DNA of 64,000 nucleotides. It comes from JAUASW01 sp036880965 (GTDB lineage Bacteria; Pseudomonadota; Gammaproteobacteria; Burkholderiales; Burkholderiaceae_C). Location of the stretch: the NCBI RefSeq assembly GCF_036880965.1, contig NZ_JBAJMV010000005.1, forward strand, positions 372,001-436,000, read 5' to 3'. The notes beneath the pieces are model-generated. The model saw only the letters and a list, made by a program, of their open reading frames with translations. It was not told the DNA's origin and ran no database searches. The position numbers were made by a program, and so were the translations under genes. The first letter of the stretch is position 1. Every line of letters begins with the position of its first letter. Positions 41,244 to 49,936 of this stretch are shown here, piece by piece.

Positions 41244-41276
41244 GGGCCAAGGGCACGGGTACGGGCAAGGGCCGGG
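41244..41276 (+). other. G-quadruplex-forming motif
   Basis: Six GGG tracts occur in 33 bases, mostly separated by 3-nt loops (CAC, TAC, CAA), satisfying the usual G3-loop pattern on the plus strand. It lies between the convergent ends of kdgK and the acyltransferase gene, where neither conventional terminator hairpin nor T tract is evident. Confidence 0.6.
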
Positions 41277-41299
41277 CGCTAGGCGTCTGCCGCGCCAGC

Positions 41300-42178
41300 T
41301 CAGTCGCGCCTCACCAGCTGCTCGATCAGTTCGTCCTTCTCGACCCACTGGCCTTCGATCCAGCCAGAGATGCGGCTTCGCTGCACCTTGTCGGTCATCG
41401 GATTGCCGCCAACCACTTCGGTCGGAATCTCGCGGCGCTGCACCCGCACCACGACGCGTCCGCAATGGCCGCTGAGCAGTTGCCAGAACGTGGGCGTGCC
41501 GTCCGGGTAGGCCAGGGTCACGTCCAGCAGGGCCTCGAACTGCTCGCCCATCGTGGCCAGTGCAATTCCCAGGGCGCCGACCTTGGGTCGCAGCAGATGC
41601 TTGTAGGGGCTCTTCTGCTGGGCCTTCTTGGCCTCGGTGAAGCGCGTGCCTTCGACGAAGTTGATCACCGTGGTCGGAATGGTCTTGAACTTCTCGCAGG
41701 CCTTGCGTGTGGTCTCCAGGTCGCTGGCGTGCGCGCCGGCGCTGCGGCCGCGCTTCATGAACGGGAAGTCCAGCGCCCACCAGGCCAGGCCGATCACAGG
41801 CACCCAGATCAGCTCCTGCTTGAGGAAGAACTTCAGGAAAGGAATGCGGCGATGGAAGACGCGCTGCAGCACCAGGATGTCGACCCAGCTGCGGTGGTTG
41901 GGCGAAACCAGGTACCAGCCGCGCAGATTCAAGCATTCCACGCCCTGCACATCCCACTCGGTGGCGCATACGGCGGCGATCCAGGCGTTGTTGCGGCCCA
42001 CCCAGCTGCCGGCCAGGCCATTCAGCGCGCTGTCGGCAAATGCCCGCGAGCCGGGTATCACCAGCTTGAGCAGGGCGAACGGAATCATCAGGCTGAAAGT
42101 CAGCACCGTGTTGACGGCGAGGAAGGTTCCGGTGAGGGCGCCCAGGAGCGGCGCAGGCAGCAGTTTTCTCAGAAGCAT
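41300..42178 (-). CDS. PlsC-like acyltransferase (YihG type)
   Basis: A 292-residue lysophosphatidate acyltransferase-family protein with an N-terminal membrane helix (LLGALTGTFLAVNTVLTFSLMIPFALL). Motif I NHRSWVD has the catalytic H(x)4D, and motif III reads FVEGTRF; PVIGLAWWALDFPFMKR is also typical. The N-terminal layout and length match E. coli YihG-type acyltransferases, which use acyl-CoA/ACP for phospholipid synthesis. The ATG at 42178 starts the conserved MLLRKLLP. It is monocistronic. Confidence 0.9.
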   Translation of the reverse strand: MLLRKLLPAPLLGALTGTFLAVNTVLTFSLMIPFALLKLVIPGSRAFADSALNGLAGSWVGRNNAWIAAVCATEWDVQGVECLNLRGWYLVSPNHRSWVDILVLQRVFHRRIPFLKFFLKQELIWVPVIGLAWWALDFPFMKRGRSAGAHASDLETTRKACEKFKTIPTTVINFVEGTRFTEAKKAQQKSPYKHLLRPKVGALGIALATMGEQFEALLDVTLAYPDGTPTFWQLLSGHCGRVVVRVQRREIPTEVVGGNPMTDKVQRSRISGWIEGQWVEKDELIEQLVRRD

Positions 42179-42247
42179 GCGGAACTGTAGCCGGCCTGCG
42201 AGCCGATTCGACCTTGCGGCAGATCAATACCCCCGTGCAAGCCTGGT

Positions 42248-43378
42248 TCAGAGGTCGCCGAGCGTGGCCGCCAATCGTCGCCAGAGCTTGCCGCCGCCCA
42301 GGCCGTTGCTGAGCATCAGGAGCGCGCTGCCGCGCTGCACCGAGAACTGGCAGTAGCTGCGGTAGCCCGTGCTGTTGCTGCCGCTGTGATAGGCGATGCG
42401 GCCCTGTGCTGCTTCGTCCAGCACCCAGCCCAGGCCCCAGTTCACCTCGCGTCCACGAGCCGGCTCGGGCCGGACCAAGGGCTCGCGGTCACCGGCCTTG
42501 ACTTGCGGTACCAGCATCGCCGAGCCGAAGTCGGGCTTGAGCATGGCGGCGAGGAAGCGGCCGTAGTCATCGAGGCTGCTGTAAAGCGTGTAGGCCGAAT
42601 TGGCCCGGGCATAGTCTTGCCGCGGCAGGGCGAGGCCGGCATCGTCATGGCCCCAGGCCCGTCGCGCATCCAGGGTCGGACGCCAGACGAAGGTGCTGCT
42701 GTCCATGCCCAGCGGCTTGAACAGCTCGCGCTCGGCCAGAGCCTGCAAGGGCAGGCCAGTGACTTTCTCGACGAGCTGCTGCAGCAGGTAGTAGCCCTCG
42801 CCGGAATAGATGAAGCGTTCGCCCGGCACGGCCTGCAGCAGCAGCGGCGCATCGTCACCACCGGCGCGCCAGTTGGGCAGGCCGCTCTGGTGCGAGAGCA
42901 GCATGCGCGGCGTGATTCTTTCCTGGCCGGCTTGCACCGTCTCAAACGGGCGGGGCAGGATCTCGACGATGGGCCGGTCGAGCTGCAACTGGCCAGACCG
43001 CACCAGCTGCATCGCCAGCCAGGCGAACACAGGCTTGCTCATCGAGGCCAGCTCGAACACGGTGCTCGGGCCCACCGGCTTCTTCTCCGCGCCGCCGCCA
43101 TGGCCCTGGCAGGCGGACCAGGCGGGCTGGCCGTCCTGCAGCAGCAGCAAGGCCAGGCCCGGTACCTTCAGCTCGGTCATCAGTGCCGGCAACTGTTGCT
43201 CGAAGGCCCACAAGCGGGCCCGGTGATCCAGCTGCCTGACTGAAGCGCCCGCCGGCAAGGCCAGGCCCAGGCTGCTCAGCAGCAGGGCCCGGCGCTGCAG
43301 CGACGAAGACTCAGCGGAAACGGTACTGCGCGCTGACGTAGAAGGCGCGGCCACGCGGGTCCGTGTAGCTGGGGTCAT
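42248..43378 (-). CDS. exported serine hydrolase (beta-lactamase class C-like)
   Basis: A 376-residue protein of the beta-lactamase/DD-peptidase fold: SxxK motif SMSK at about residues 112-115, YxN-like motif SGEGYYLLQQ, and HSGSN in place of KTG. Residues 27-46 (LQRRALLLSSLGLALPAGA) look like a Tat or Sec signal. The ATG at 43378 makes the gene overlap the end of the TonB-receptor gene by 68 bases; alternative GTG (43354) or CTG (43300) starts are possible. Class C relatives include esterases and D-aminopeptidases. Because of its neighbours I infer a peptidase-like role in the cyanophycin locus, with low certainty. Confidence 0.85.
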   Translation of the reverse strand: MTPATRTRVAAPSTSARSTVSAESSSLQRRALLLSSLGLALPAGASVRQLDHRARLWAFEQQLPALMTELKVPGLALLLLQDGQPAWSACQGHGGGAEKKPVGPSTVFELASMSKPVFAWLAMQLVRSGQLQLDRPIVEILPRPFETVQAGQERITPRMLLSHQSGLPNWRAGGDDAPLLLQAVPGERFIYSGEGYYLLQQLVEKVTGLPLQALAERELFKPLGMDSSTFVWRPTLDARRAWGHDDAGLALPRQDYARANSAYTLYSSLDDYGRFLAAMLKPDFGSAMLVPQVKAGDREPLVRPEPARGREVNWGLGWVLDEAAQGRIAYHSGSNSTGYRSYCQFSVQRGSALLMLSNGLGGGKLWRRLAATLGDL

Positions 43379-46103
43379 AGCCCGAGATGAAGAAGTAGGC
43401 CTGGTTGGAGAAGGGCGGTGAGGTGTCGCCGAGGTTCTTCACGCCGGCCCGCAAGGTGAGCGAATCGCTGGCCTGCCAGGCACCGCTCAGGTCCCACAGC
43501 GAATAGGCCTTCACGCGGTTCGCGCCCACCACCGTGCCGGTGTTGGTGTCGATGGCCGAGTTCTGGTCTTCATAGCCGCTCATGTAGTGGTTGGACAGCG
43601 CCAGGCTGAACGGGCCGCGTTCCCAGTCCAGCGTCAGGCGATGACGCCAGCGCTGCACCACGCCGCGCGTGACGAACTTGCCCAGGTTGCTGATGTAGGG
43701 GTCGCCATAGCCGGTCTGTTCCTTGGACATCAGCGTCAGCGTGCCGGTCAGGCGCACGCCGAAAGTGCCGACGCCGGTCTTGATGCCGCGGATGTCGGCC
43801 ATCAGATCCAGGCCCGAGGTCTTGAGCCGGCCGCGGTTCTCCTTCTGCAGCTCGATGAAGCAGATCGAGTTGTCGTCCGGGTCATAGTCGCAACCCGCCA
43901 GCTGCTCGTCCTCGCTGTAGCGGTGTGTCAGCGGTTCGTACTTGGAGAGGTTGTTGAGGATCACGTCCTCGCCCAGCGTGGAAATCAGGTCGCGCTTGGT
44001 CAGGTAGAAGTAGTCGGCGCTCAGCGTCGTGCCCTTGGTCGGTTCGAACACGATGCCGGTCGAGAACTGGCGCGAGCGCTCGGGCTTGAGCTTCGGGTTG
44101 CTGTAGGTGCGCGTGGTCCAGTCGAGCGCGCAGATGCCGAGGTCCCAGTCGTTCTCGGCGCAATAGATCGGGTCGGGCAGGATGGCGCTCGAGCCCACGC
44201 GCACCGAGCGGTAGAGGTCGTTCAGCGAAGGTGCGCGGAAACCGGTGCTGACCGAGCCTCGCACCAGCAGCGACTTCATGGGCTGGTAGCGCAGGCCCAG
44301 CTTCGGATTGGTCGTGCCGCCGATGTTCTGGTAGTGGTCATGCCGCACGGCGGCCTGCAGCTCCAGCTCCTTGGTGACTGGCGCCACCAACTCGCCGTAG
44401 GCCGCCCACATGCTGCGCTTGTAGTCGGTGTTCTGTGCGTCGCCAGGCGTCCAGTCGCCGGTGATGTTGTCGGACAGCAGGAGGTCCGAGGCATGGGACT
44501 TGGTCTGCTCGCGGCGCGTCTCGGCGCCCCAGGCCATGGAGAGGTCGCCGCCGTCGAGCTTGGCGATGGCCTTGGAGGCCTTGAAGTCGAGCGAGGTCAT
44601 GGTGCCGCGGGCGCGGCGCACTTCGTCGTTGACCTGGATGCTGTCAAGGTAGGCCTTGCCGGCAGCGCCCGAGGAGGCGAAGGGGTTGAGCTTTCCGCTC
44701 AGGAAGCCCTCAAGCACCTTGTCGTAGAGCACATAGCCGCGCACGTCGCGGTCGGAGACGCGGTTGCTGGACAGGTTGAACGCGGTGTCGTAGTCCCAGC
44801 CGCCCATGGTGCCCGTGGCGCCGAGCACCACGCGGTTGCCGGTGCTGGTCAGCTCGCTGGTGCGGTTGCCGGCTTCCAGCATGCGGGTGCGCACCACGAC
44901 GGTGGCATCGGGGTCGCCGCCGCCCAGGCCCGTGGCCGCCAGCACCGGAATGCCCGAGATCAGCACATCGGCGTCAACGCGGTTGCTGGTGCCCACGTAC
45001 CAGGTCTTGGCGCTGGACAGCGAGACCTCGGCGAAGACCTGGTGGCCGCCGCCGATGTCGGCCACGGCGCGGCCCAGGAAGCTCTTCTTGTCGGACTTGG
45101 GGTAGAGCTCCAGGTCGCGCATGAAGTCGTAGGTGCAGGCGTCTTCGCCACCGATGCCGTCGGGCAGGTACAGCGTGTGCGGCGGCTGGCAGTTCGGCGC
45201 ACTCAGGTTGATCGTGCGGTTGACGATGGACTTGCCGTTGATCTTGAAGTTCTGGTCCTGCAAATAGTTGCGCTGGCTGCTGGTCAGGCGGATGTTGGCC
45301 GGGAAGCCGGCCGACGACAGCAGATGGGGCAGCAGCTCGGGAATCTTCAGGTCGGAAATGAACTGGCGCTGCGCCGTGCTGAGGCGGTCGGTCTTCTGCA
45401 CATCGAGAACGCCGAAGACATTGAAGCCGTCGCGGGCCAGGTCGCCGAAACCGCCAGCGATCGAGCCGCTGCGCCGGCCGGCGCCGCCTTCCTGGGTGCG
45501 GCTGGCGTAGGCATCGAGCTGAACGCCCTGGTAGTCCTTGCGGGTGATGAAGTTGACGACGCCGCCAATGGCGTCAGTGCCGTAGATGGCCGAGGCGCCA
45601 TCGAGCAGAACTTCAACCCGCTGGATCGCCGCGGCCGGGATGTTGTTCAGGTCCACGCCCGAGTCGTCGCCCGGCGAGGCGAAGTTGGCCATGCGCCGGC
45701 CATTCAGAAGCACGAGGGTGGACGAGGCGCCGATGCCGCGCAGATTGGCGGAGTTGAAGCCCATCTGGTCCTTGAAGCCGCCGGTGCCGATGCTCACGCC
45801 GTCGGTCAGGTTGTTGGCGCCGGCCGTGATGGTGGCCATGATCTCGGCCGCGGTGGTCACGCCGGCCTTTGCGATGTCCTCGCGGGTGATCACCTGCACC
45901 GGCAACGCACCTTCGCTCTCCAGCCGCTTGATCGAGGAACCGGTGATTTCGACCCGGCCGAGCTTGGCGTCCGTGGTGGCGGCGGGTGCCGCAGCCGGCG
46001 TGGTGCTGGTCTGGGACCAGGCGGGCAGGCCGATCAGCGAAGCCAGCAGGGCCAGGCTGGCCTGGGCGGTGGCGCTCAGCGGCAGGCGCGAGTTCAACGG
46101 CAT
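43311..46103 (-). CDS. TonB-dependent receptor of the cyanophycin/arginine locus
   Basis: A 930-residue outer-membrane receptor. It has a signal peptide ending LPAWSQ, a plug domain (GRVEITGSSIKRLESEGALPVQVITREDIAKAG ... VLLNGRRMAN ... RVEVLLDGASAIYGTDAIGGVVNFIT) and a 22-strand-type barrel ending in FYVSAQYRFR. A possible Cys pair lies in CQPPHTLYLPDGIGGEDACTYDF. It imports a substrate with TonB energy. Being divergent from an exported cyanophycinase and linked to arginine succinyltransferase genes, the substrate is probably a cyanophycin peptide (inference). GGAG lies 7 bases before the ATG at 46103. Two inverted repeats lie upstream. Confidence 0.92.
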   Translation of the reverse strand: MPLNSRLPLSATAQASLALLASLIGLPAWSQTSTTPAAAPAATTDAKLGRVEITGSSIKRLESEGALPVQVITREDIAKAGVTTAAEIMATITAGANNLTDGVSIGTGGFKDQMGFNSANLRGIGASSTLVLLNGRRMANFASPGDDSGVDLNNIPAAAIQRVEVLLDGASAIYGTDAIGGVVNFITRKDYQGVQLDAYASRTQEGGAGRRSGSIAGGFGDLARDGFNVFGVLDVQKTDRLSTAQRQFISDLKIPELLPHLLSSAGFPANIRLTSSQRNYLQDQNFKINGKSIVNRTINLSAPNCQPPHTLYLPDGIGGEDACTYDFMRDLELYPKSDKKSFLGRAVADIGGGHQVFAEVSLSSAKTWYVGTSNRVDADVLISGIPVLAATGLGGGDPDATVVVRTRMLEAGNRTSELTSTGNRVVLGATGTMGGWDYDTAFNLSSNRVSDRDVRGYVLYDKVLEGFLSGKLNPFASSGAAGKAYLDSIQVNDEVRRARGTMTSLDFKASKAIAKLDGGDLSMAWGAETRREQTKSHASDLLLSDNITGDWTPGDAQNTDYKRSMWAAYGELVAPVTKELELQAAVRHDHYQNIGGTTNPKLGLRYQPMKSLLVRGSVSTGFRAPSLNDLYRSVRVGSSAILPDPIYCAENDWDLGICALDWTTRTYSNPKLKPERSRQFSTGIVFEPTKGTTLSADYFYLTKRDLISTLGEDVILNNLSKYEPLTHRYSEDEQLAGCDYDPDDNSICFIELQKENRGRLKTSGLDLMADIRGIKTGVGTFGVRLTGTLTLMSKEQTGYGDPYISNLGKFVTRGVVQRWRHRLTLDWERGPFSLALSNHYMSGYEDQNSAIDTNTGTVVGANRVKAYSLWDLSGAWQASDSLTLRAGVKNLGDTSPPFSNQAYFFISGYDPSYTDPRGRAFYVSAQYRFR

Positions 46104-46136
46104 GGGAATACTCCAGGTTGAAAGGATGCAAAAAGG

Positions 46137-46153
46137 GGGTCAGGTGTTGACCC
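46137..46153. promoter_or_regulatory. inverted repeat in the receptor gene leader
   Basis: GGGTCA-GGTGT-TGACCC, a perfect 6-bp dyad with a 5-bp spacer, 34 bases before the TonB-receptor start codon. It could be a regulator site or an RNA hairpin. Confidence 0.45.
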
Positions 46154-46163
46154 AGCTTACAGG

Positions 46164-46192
46164 CTAGTTCCGCGGTCAGTCTAGGGAACTAG
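46164..46192. promoter_or_regulatory. inverted repeat upstream of the receptor gene
   Basis: CTAGTTCC and GGAACTAG are perfect 8-bp arms separated by 13 bases, about 61 bases before the TonB-receptor start. A protein dimer could bind it; the AraC-type regulator encoded at 47866 is a candidate, but AraC proteins usually prefer direct repeats. Confidence 0.45.
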
Positions 46193-46434
46193 GCCCGCGC
46201 CGCGTCAGCGGGTGGCCACGCCCGAGGTCGCCTGCTGGCAAGTCGCTGTCGCATCGATGCAAGCTGTGGCGTGGGTGCCGAAACTGCTGCCGAGCCCGCG
46301 CGAGCAGCGTGCTTGCAGCGAAGCGACATGGACTTTTGCGAAATGCCTCCGCCACCGTCAGAGGGATGGAGGCGGGCCATGGTGGCTGAGATGATCGCCG
46401 CAAGCTTCCACCCTTCATGAGGCAAGATCCCGTC

Positions 46435-47847
46435 ATGACACTCAGCTTCCCAGTTCGTCCGGCCCTGCGCCAGATCCTCTTGCTGGCCTGCACCTGCCTG
46501 GTGCTGGCCGGCGCACAGGCTGCCACGCCGACCAAGCCTGCGCCACCCGTCTCGGTGCAACGGCAGCAGGCCGCTGCGCCTGCCGCTGTGCCGGTCCCGG
46601 CCACGGTCGACCCGAACGCCATCCGTGGGCACGCCGTACCCATCGGCGGCGCCCTCAAATCAGACAACGACGAGGTCTGGGGGCGCCTGGTCGCCCTGGC
46701 CGGTGGCAAGGGTGCGCGCTTCGTGGTCTTCGGTACCGCGTCGGAAGATCCGGAATCCAGCGCCAAGCATGTGGTTGAACTGCTGCAGCGCCGCGGCGCG
46801 GTGGCCGAGGCCCTGCCGGTGGCGCCCAAGTTCTCCTGGGTGGACCTGAACAAGGTGGTGCGCGACCCCGCGCTGATAGCCAAGGTGCGCAATGCCAAGG
46901 GCGTGTTCTTCACCGGCGGCTCGCAGGAGCGCATCGTCGACGTGTTGTACCCGGGTGGCCAGGTCACGCCAATGCTGGAAGCGATCTGGGACGTCTACCG
47001 CCGCGGCGGCGTGGTGTCGGGTACCTCGGCCGGTGCGGCCATCATGAGCACGGTGATGTTCCGGGATGCGCCCAGCGTCATCAGCATCATGAAAGGCCGC
47101 TGGACCGAGGGCAAGCAGATCGACCGGGGCCTGGGCTTCGTCGGCCCGGACCTCCTGATCGACCAGCATTTCCTCAAGCGTGGCCGCTTCGGCCGCATGA
47201 TCCCCTTGATGCTGGCCAAGGGCTACAAGCTGGGTCTCGGTGTGGAAGAGAACTCGGCCGCCGTCATCAAGGGCGATGAGGTCGAAGTGATCGGTGGCAA
47301 GGGCGCGCTCCTGGTCGACCTGAGCGACGTCAAGACCGACCTGACCCTGGGCGCGCTGAACCTGACCGGCGCTCGCCTGACCTACCTCGATCATGGTGAC
47401 CGCTACAACCTCAAGACCCGCATCACCACGCCTTCGGCCGTGAAGCTGCGGGGCCAGAAGCTGGATCCGGTCGCCGCGGGCTACAAGCCTTACTACACCG
47501 ACCCGCTGTTCTATTCCGACATGCTGGGCGACTCGGCCATCTCCAACGGCATGTCCTACCTGATCGACAGCGTGCTGCCCGAGATCCGCGGCCTGGCCTT
47601 CGAGGCCGCGCCCAAGCCCGGCGAATCGCTGAACGATCTCGGCTTTGTATTCCGTCTCTACAAGGGCCCGGGTTCGGTGGGCTGGAGCACCGACGAGCTG
47701 GGCCCCGAGGATTACACCGTGGTCAACCTCTACCTGGACATCTTGCCGGTGCGCCTGCCGCAACCGCTCTACCAGCCCTGGGGCGGCGACAAGAAGCCGG
47801 CCGAGCCGGCCAACACTGAACGCGACGCGGCCGCCGGCAGCAAGTAG
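46435..47847 (+). CDS. exported cyanophycinase (peptidase family S51)
   Basis: A protein of about 470 residues with a signal peptide (VRPALRQILLLACTCLVLAGAQA) and a Pro/Ala-rich linker, then a cyanophycinase domain: AVPIGGALKSDNDEVWGRLVALAGG, FTGGSQERIVDVL, and the nucleophile elbow SGTSAGAAIMS with Ser at about residue 198; GLGFVGPDLLIDQHFLKRGRFGRM is also characteristic. The enzyme cleaves the Asp-Arg polymer cyanophycin into beta-Asp-Arg dipeptides. The signal peptide implies action outside the cytoplasm on foreign cyanophycin, as in CphE-type enzymes. An ATG at 46417 is an alternative start. The AraC-type regulator gene follows after 18 bases. Confidence 0.9.
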   Translation: MTLSFPVRPALRQILLLACTCLVLAGAQAATPTKPAPPVSVQRQQAAAPAAVPVPATVDPNAIRGHAVPIGGALKSDNDEVWGRLVALAGGKGARFVVFGTASEDPESSAKHVVELLQRRGAVAEALPVAPKFSWVDLNKVVRDPALIAKVRNAKGVFFTGGSQERIVDVLYPGGQVTPMLEAIWDVYRRGGVVSGTSAGAAIMSTVMFRDAPSVISIMKGRWTEGKQIDRGLGFVGPDLLIDQHFLKRGRFGRMIPLMLAKGYKLGLGVEENSAAVIKGDEVEVIGGKGALLVDLSDVKTDLTLGALNLTGARLTYLDHGDRYNLKTRITTPSAVKLRGQKLDPVAAGYKPYYTDPLFYSDMLGDSAISNGMSYLIDSVLPEIRGLAFEAAPKPGESLNDLGFVFRLYKGPGSVGWSTDELGPEDYTVVNLYLDILPVRLPQPLYQPWGGDKKPAEPANTERDAAAGSK

Positions 47848-47865
47848 CGAGCGCTGAACTCACTG

Positions 47866-48879
47866 ATGCTGCAACGGCGCTGCGCCTTCCTCCTCTTGCC
47901 CGGCTTCGGCCTGGGTTCGCTGGCGGGCGCCACCGAGGCGCTGGCAGCGGTGAATGCCCTGCTGGAGGGCGAGCAGTACGAGAGCTGTCTCCTGGGGCTG
48001 GAGCGCAGTGTCACTTCAGCCTGCGGCGTGAGCTTGCAGTGCCAGCTGGCCGGCGAGCTCAGTGAGCAGCGTTTCGATGTGCTCTTTGTCGTGGCTGAGG
48101 CCTTGCTGCCCGAGCCCGAGGCGCCGCAGCTGGCCTTGCTGAATTGGCTGCGTGGCTGTGCACGTCAGGGCCTGGTGTTGGGTGGCATTGGCAGCGGCGC
48201 GGCCTGGCTGGCCGAGGCCGGTCTCTTGAACGGCTATCGCGCCACCTTGAGCTGGCCGCATATTCCGCTGCTGGCTCAGCGCCATCCCGAGGTGCTGTTC
48301 AGCCAGCACCTGTTCGAGCTGGACCGCGAGCGCCTCAGCTGTGCTGCGCACTCGGCAAGCCAGGACTTGCTGATCCATTGGCTGGGCCAGCGCCATGGCG
48401 AGCGCCTGGCCCAGGAGCTCGCTGCCAGCCTGGGACTGGAGCGCCTGCGTGGCCGCGACGAGCACCAGCGCCAGCCCCTGGCCGGGCGCCTCGGCCTGAG
48501 CGGCAGCGCCGGCACGTCGGCCAAGCTTGCCGAGGCGCTGGCGCTGATGGAAGCCAATCTCGGCGAGCCGCTCAGCACCGAGGAAATCTCGGGCCTGGTG
48601 GGTGTCTCGCGCCGGCAGCTGGAGCGGCTCTTCAAGCAGCATCTCGATGCCGTGCCGGCGCGCTGGTACCTGAGCCTGCGGCTGGAGCGGGCACGGCGCA
48701 TGTTGCGCCAGACCAGCCAGTCGGTGCTGCAGATAGGGCTGTCCTGCGGCTTCGCCTCGGCATCGCATTTCTCAAATGCCTACAAGGCCTGCTTCGGCTG
48801 CACACCGCGCGACGAGCGCAGCCGTCACGGCGCGCAATGGCGCGCCGGCCGACCCGACAAGGAGGGCACCCATGACTGA
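47866..48879 (+). CDS. GlxA/ArgR-type AraC family transcriptional regulator
   Basis: A 337-residue regulator. The N-terminal DJ-1/PfpI-like domain (FLLLPGFGLGSLAGATEALAAVN) has GGIGSGAAWLA at the usual nucleophile elbow without Cys, as expected for a sensory domain. Two AraC helix-turn-helices end the protein (EPLSTEEISGLVGVSRRQLERLFKQHL; SVLQIGLSCGFASASHFSNAYKACFGCTPR). This architecture matches ArgR-type arginine-responsive regulators of the succinyltransferase pathway in Pseudomonas. It lies between the cyanophycinase gene and astA-like genes, overlapping the latter by 8 bases. Confidence 0.9.
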   Translation: MLQRRCAFLLLPGFGLGSLAGATEALAAVNALLEGEQYESCLLGLERSVTSACGVSLQCQLAGELSEQRFDVLFVVAEALLPEPEAPQLALLNWLRGCARQGLVLGGIGSGAAWLAEAGLLNGYRATLSWPHIPLLAQRHPEVLFSQHLFELDRERLSCAAHSASQDLLIHWLGQRHGERLAQELAASLGLERLRGRDEHQRQPLAGRLGLSGSAGTSAKLAEALALMEANLGEPLSTEEISGLVGVSRRQLERLFKQHLDAVPARWYLSLRLERARRMLRQTSQSVLQIGLSCGFASASHFSNAYKACFGCTPRDERSRHGAQWRAGRPDKEGTHD

Positions 48880-49936
48880 TCACAAGATGCTCGATCTGCC
48901 CGGCCGCTTCCTCCTGCGCCCGGCGGTGCCGGACGACCTCGCGGCACTGGAGCGGCTGGCGCATGAGCGAGCCATCGGCATCTCCTCGCTGCCGACCGAC
49001 CGCGCGGCCCTGCTCGACAAGCTGGAGCGCTCGGCCCAGGCCTTCGCCAGCGAGGAGGAGGCCAGCGGCGAGGAGATCTATCTCTTCGTGCTGGAAGACC
49101 TGCACGAGGGCAGCCGCATCATCGGCACCAGCGGCATCGAGGCCAGCCCCGGCTTCCAGGACCGCTTCTACAACTATCGCAGCGAGTTCATCGTGCAGGT
49201 CAGCGAGGAACTGGGGACGCGCAACCGCATCCACACCCTGCACCTGTGCCACGACCTGACCGGCGTCACACTCTTGACCGGCTTTCACATCGCACCGGCT
49301 TATGCGCGGAGCCTGGCGCCGCAGCTGCTGTCGCGGGGGCGTCTGATCTTCATGGCGCAGCAGGCCCAGCGTTTCTCCGACCGGGTGGCCGCCGAGAACC
49401 CGGGCCCGGCCGATGAGGATGGCGGCTGCCCGTTCTGGGACGGCGTGGGCCGGCGCTTCTTCGACATGGACTATCCGAGTGCCGAAGCGCTCAACCGCGG
49501 CCAGGGCCGGGGCTCGATTGCCGAGCTGCTGCCGCAGTCGCCCATCTATGTGCCGCTGCTCGACGAGGCGGCGCAATGGGCGCTGGGCCAGCTGCATCCG
49601 GTGGGCGAGCTGCCCTTCGCTATCCTGATGGACGAGGGCTTTGACACCGACACCTACGTCAACATCTACGACGGCGGGCCGACGGTGGAAGAGCGGCTGC
49701 AGTCCTTGAAGACGGTGCGCCGGCTGCATGGCCGGCGCTGCGTGGATGGGCCGATGCAAGCGGCCCACGGGCGGCAACTGGTCAGCAATGGTCGGCGAGC
49801 CGACTTCCGAGCCACGCTGGCCTGCCATGACGATGAAAGTCAGGAGTTGGCGCTCGACGCGGCAGCCCGTGCGGCGCTGCGGGTCGAGCCTGGCGATCTG
49901 GTGCTGGCGGCAACGCTGGACAGGGAGCTCGCATGA
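48872..49936 (+). CDS. astA: arginine N-succinyltransferase
   Basis: A 354-residue protein of the AstA/AruF family: FLLRPAVPDDLAALERLAHERAIGISSLPTDRAALLDKLERS, HTLHLCHDLTGVTLLTGFHI, CPFWDGVGRRFFDMDYPSAEAL and YVNIYDGGPTVEE. It transfers succinyl from succinyl-CoA to the alpha-amino group of arginine, the first step of the AST pathway. The ATG at 48872 has AAGGAGGG upstream and lies inside the 3' end of the regulator gene. Its stop overlaps the start of a second AstA-like gene (ATGA), the arrangement of a two-subunit enzyme (compare AruF/AruG). astB, astC, astD and astE are not in the window. Confidence 0.92.
   Translation: MTDHKMLDLPGRFLLRPAVPDDLAALERLAHERAIGISSLPTDRAALLDKLERSAQAFASEEEASGEEIYLFVLEDLHEGSRIIGTSGIEASPGFQDRFYNYRSEFIVQVSEELGTRNRIHTLHLCHDLTGVTLLTGFHIAPAYARSLAPQLLSRGRLIFMAQQAQRFSDRVAAENPGPADEDGGCPFWDGVGRRFFDMDYPSAEALNRGQGRGSIAELLPQSPIYVPLLDEAAQWALGQLHPVGELPFAILMDEGFDTDTYVNIYDGGPTVEERLQSLKTVRRLHGRRCVDGPMQAAHGRQLVSNGRRADFRATLACHDDESQELALDAAARAALRVEPGDLVLAATLDRELA

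Larger units (their letters stand above)
46104..46416. other. divergent promoter region between TonB receptor and cyanophycinase genes
   Basis: No gene of its own. It holds two inverted repeats near the receptor gene (46137-46153 and 46164-46192). The half nearer the cyanophycinase gene contains no obvious dyad or consensus promoter. Confidence 0.6.

Noticed and set aside
43587..46121. An 844-codon open frame antisense to the TonB receptor gene
   Set aside because: It is a shadow of a GC-rich gene: composition is Val/Ala/Gly/His-rich with no domain, signal or plausible start, while the opposite strand has a complete receptor.
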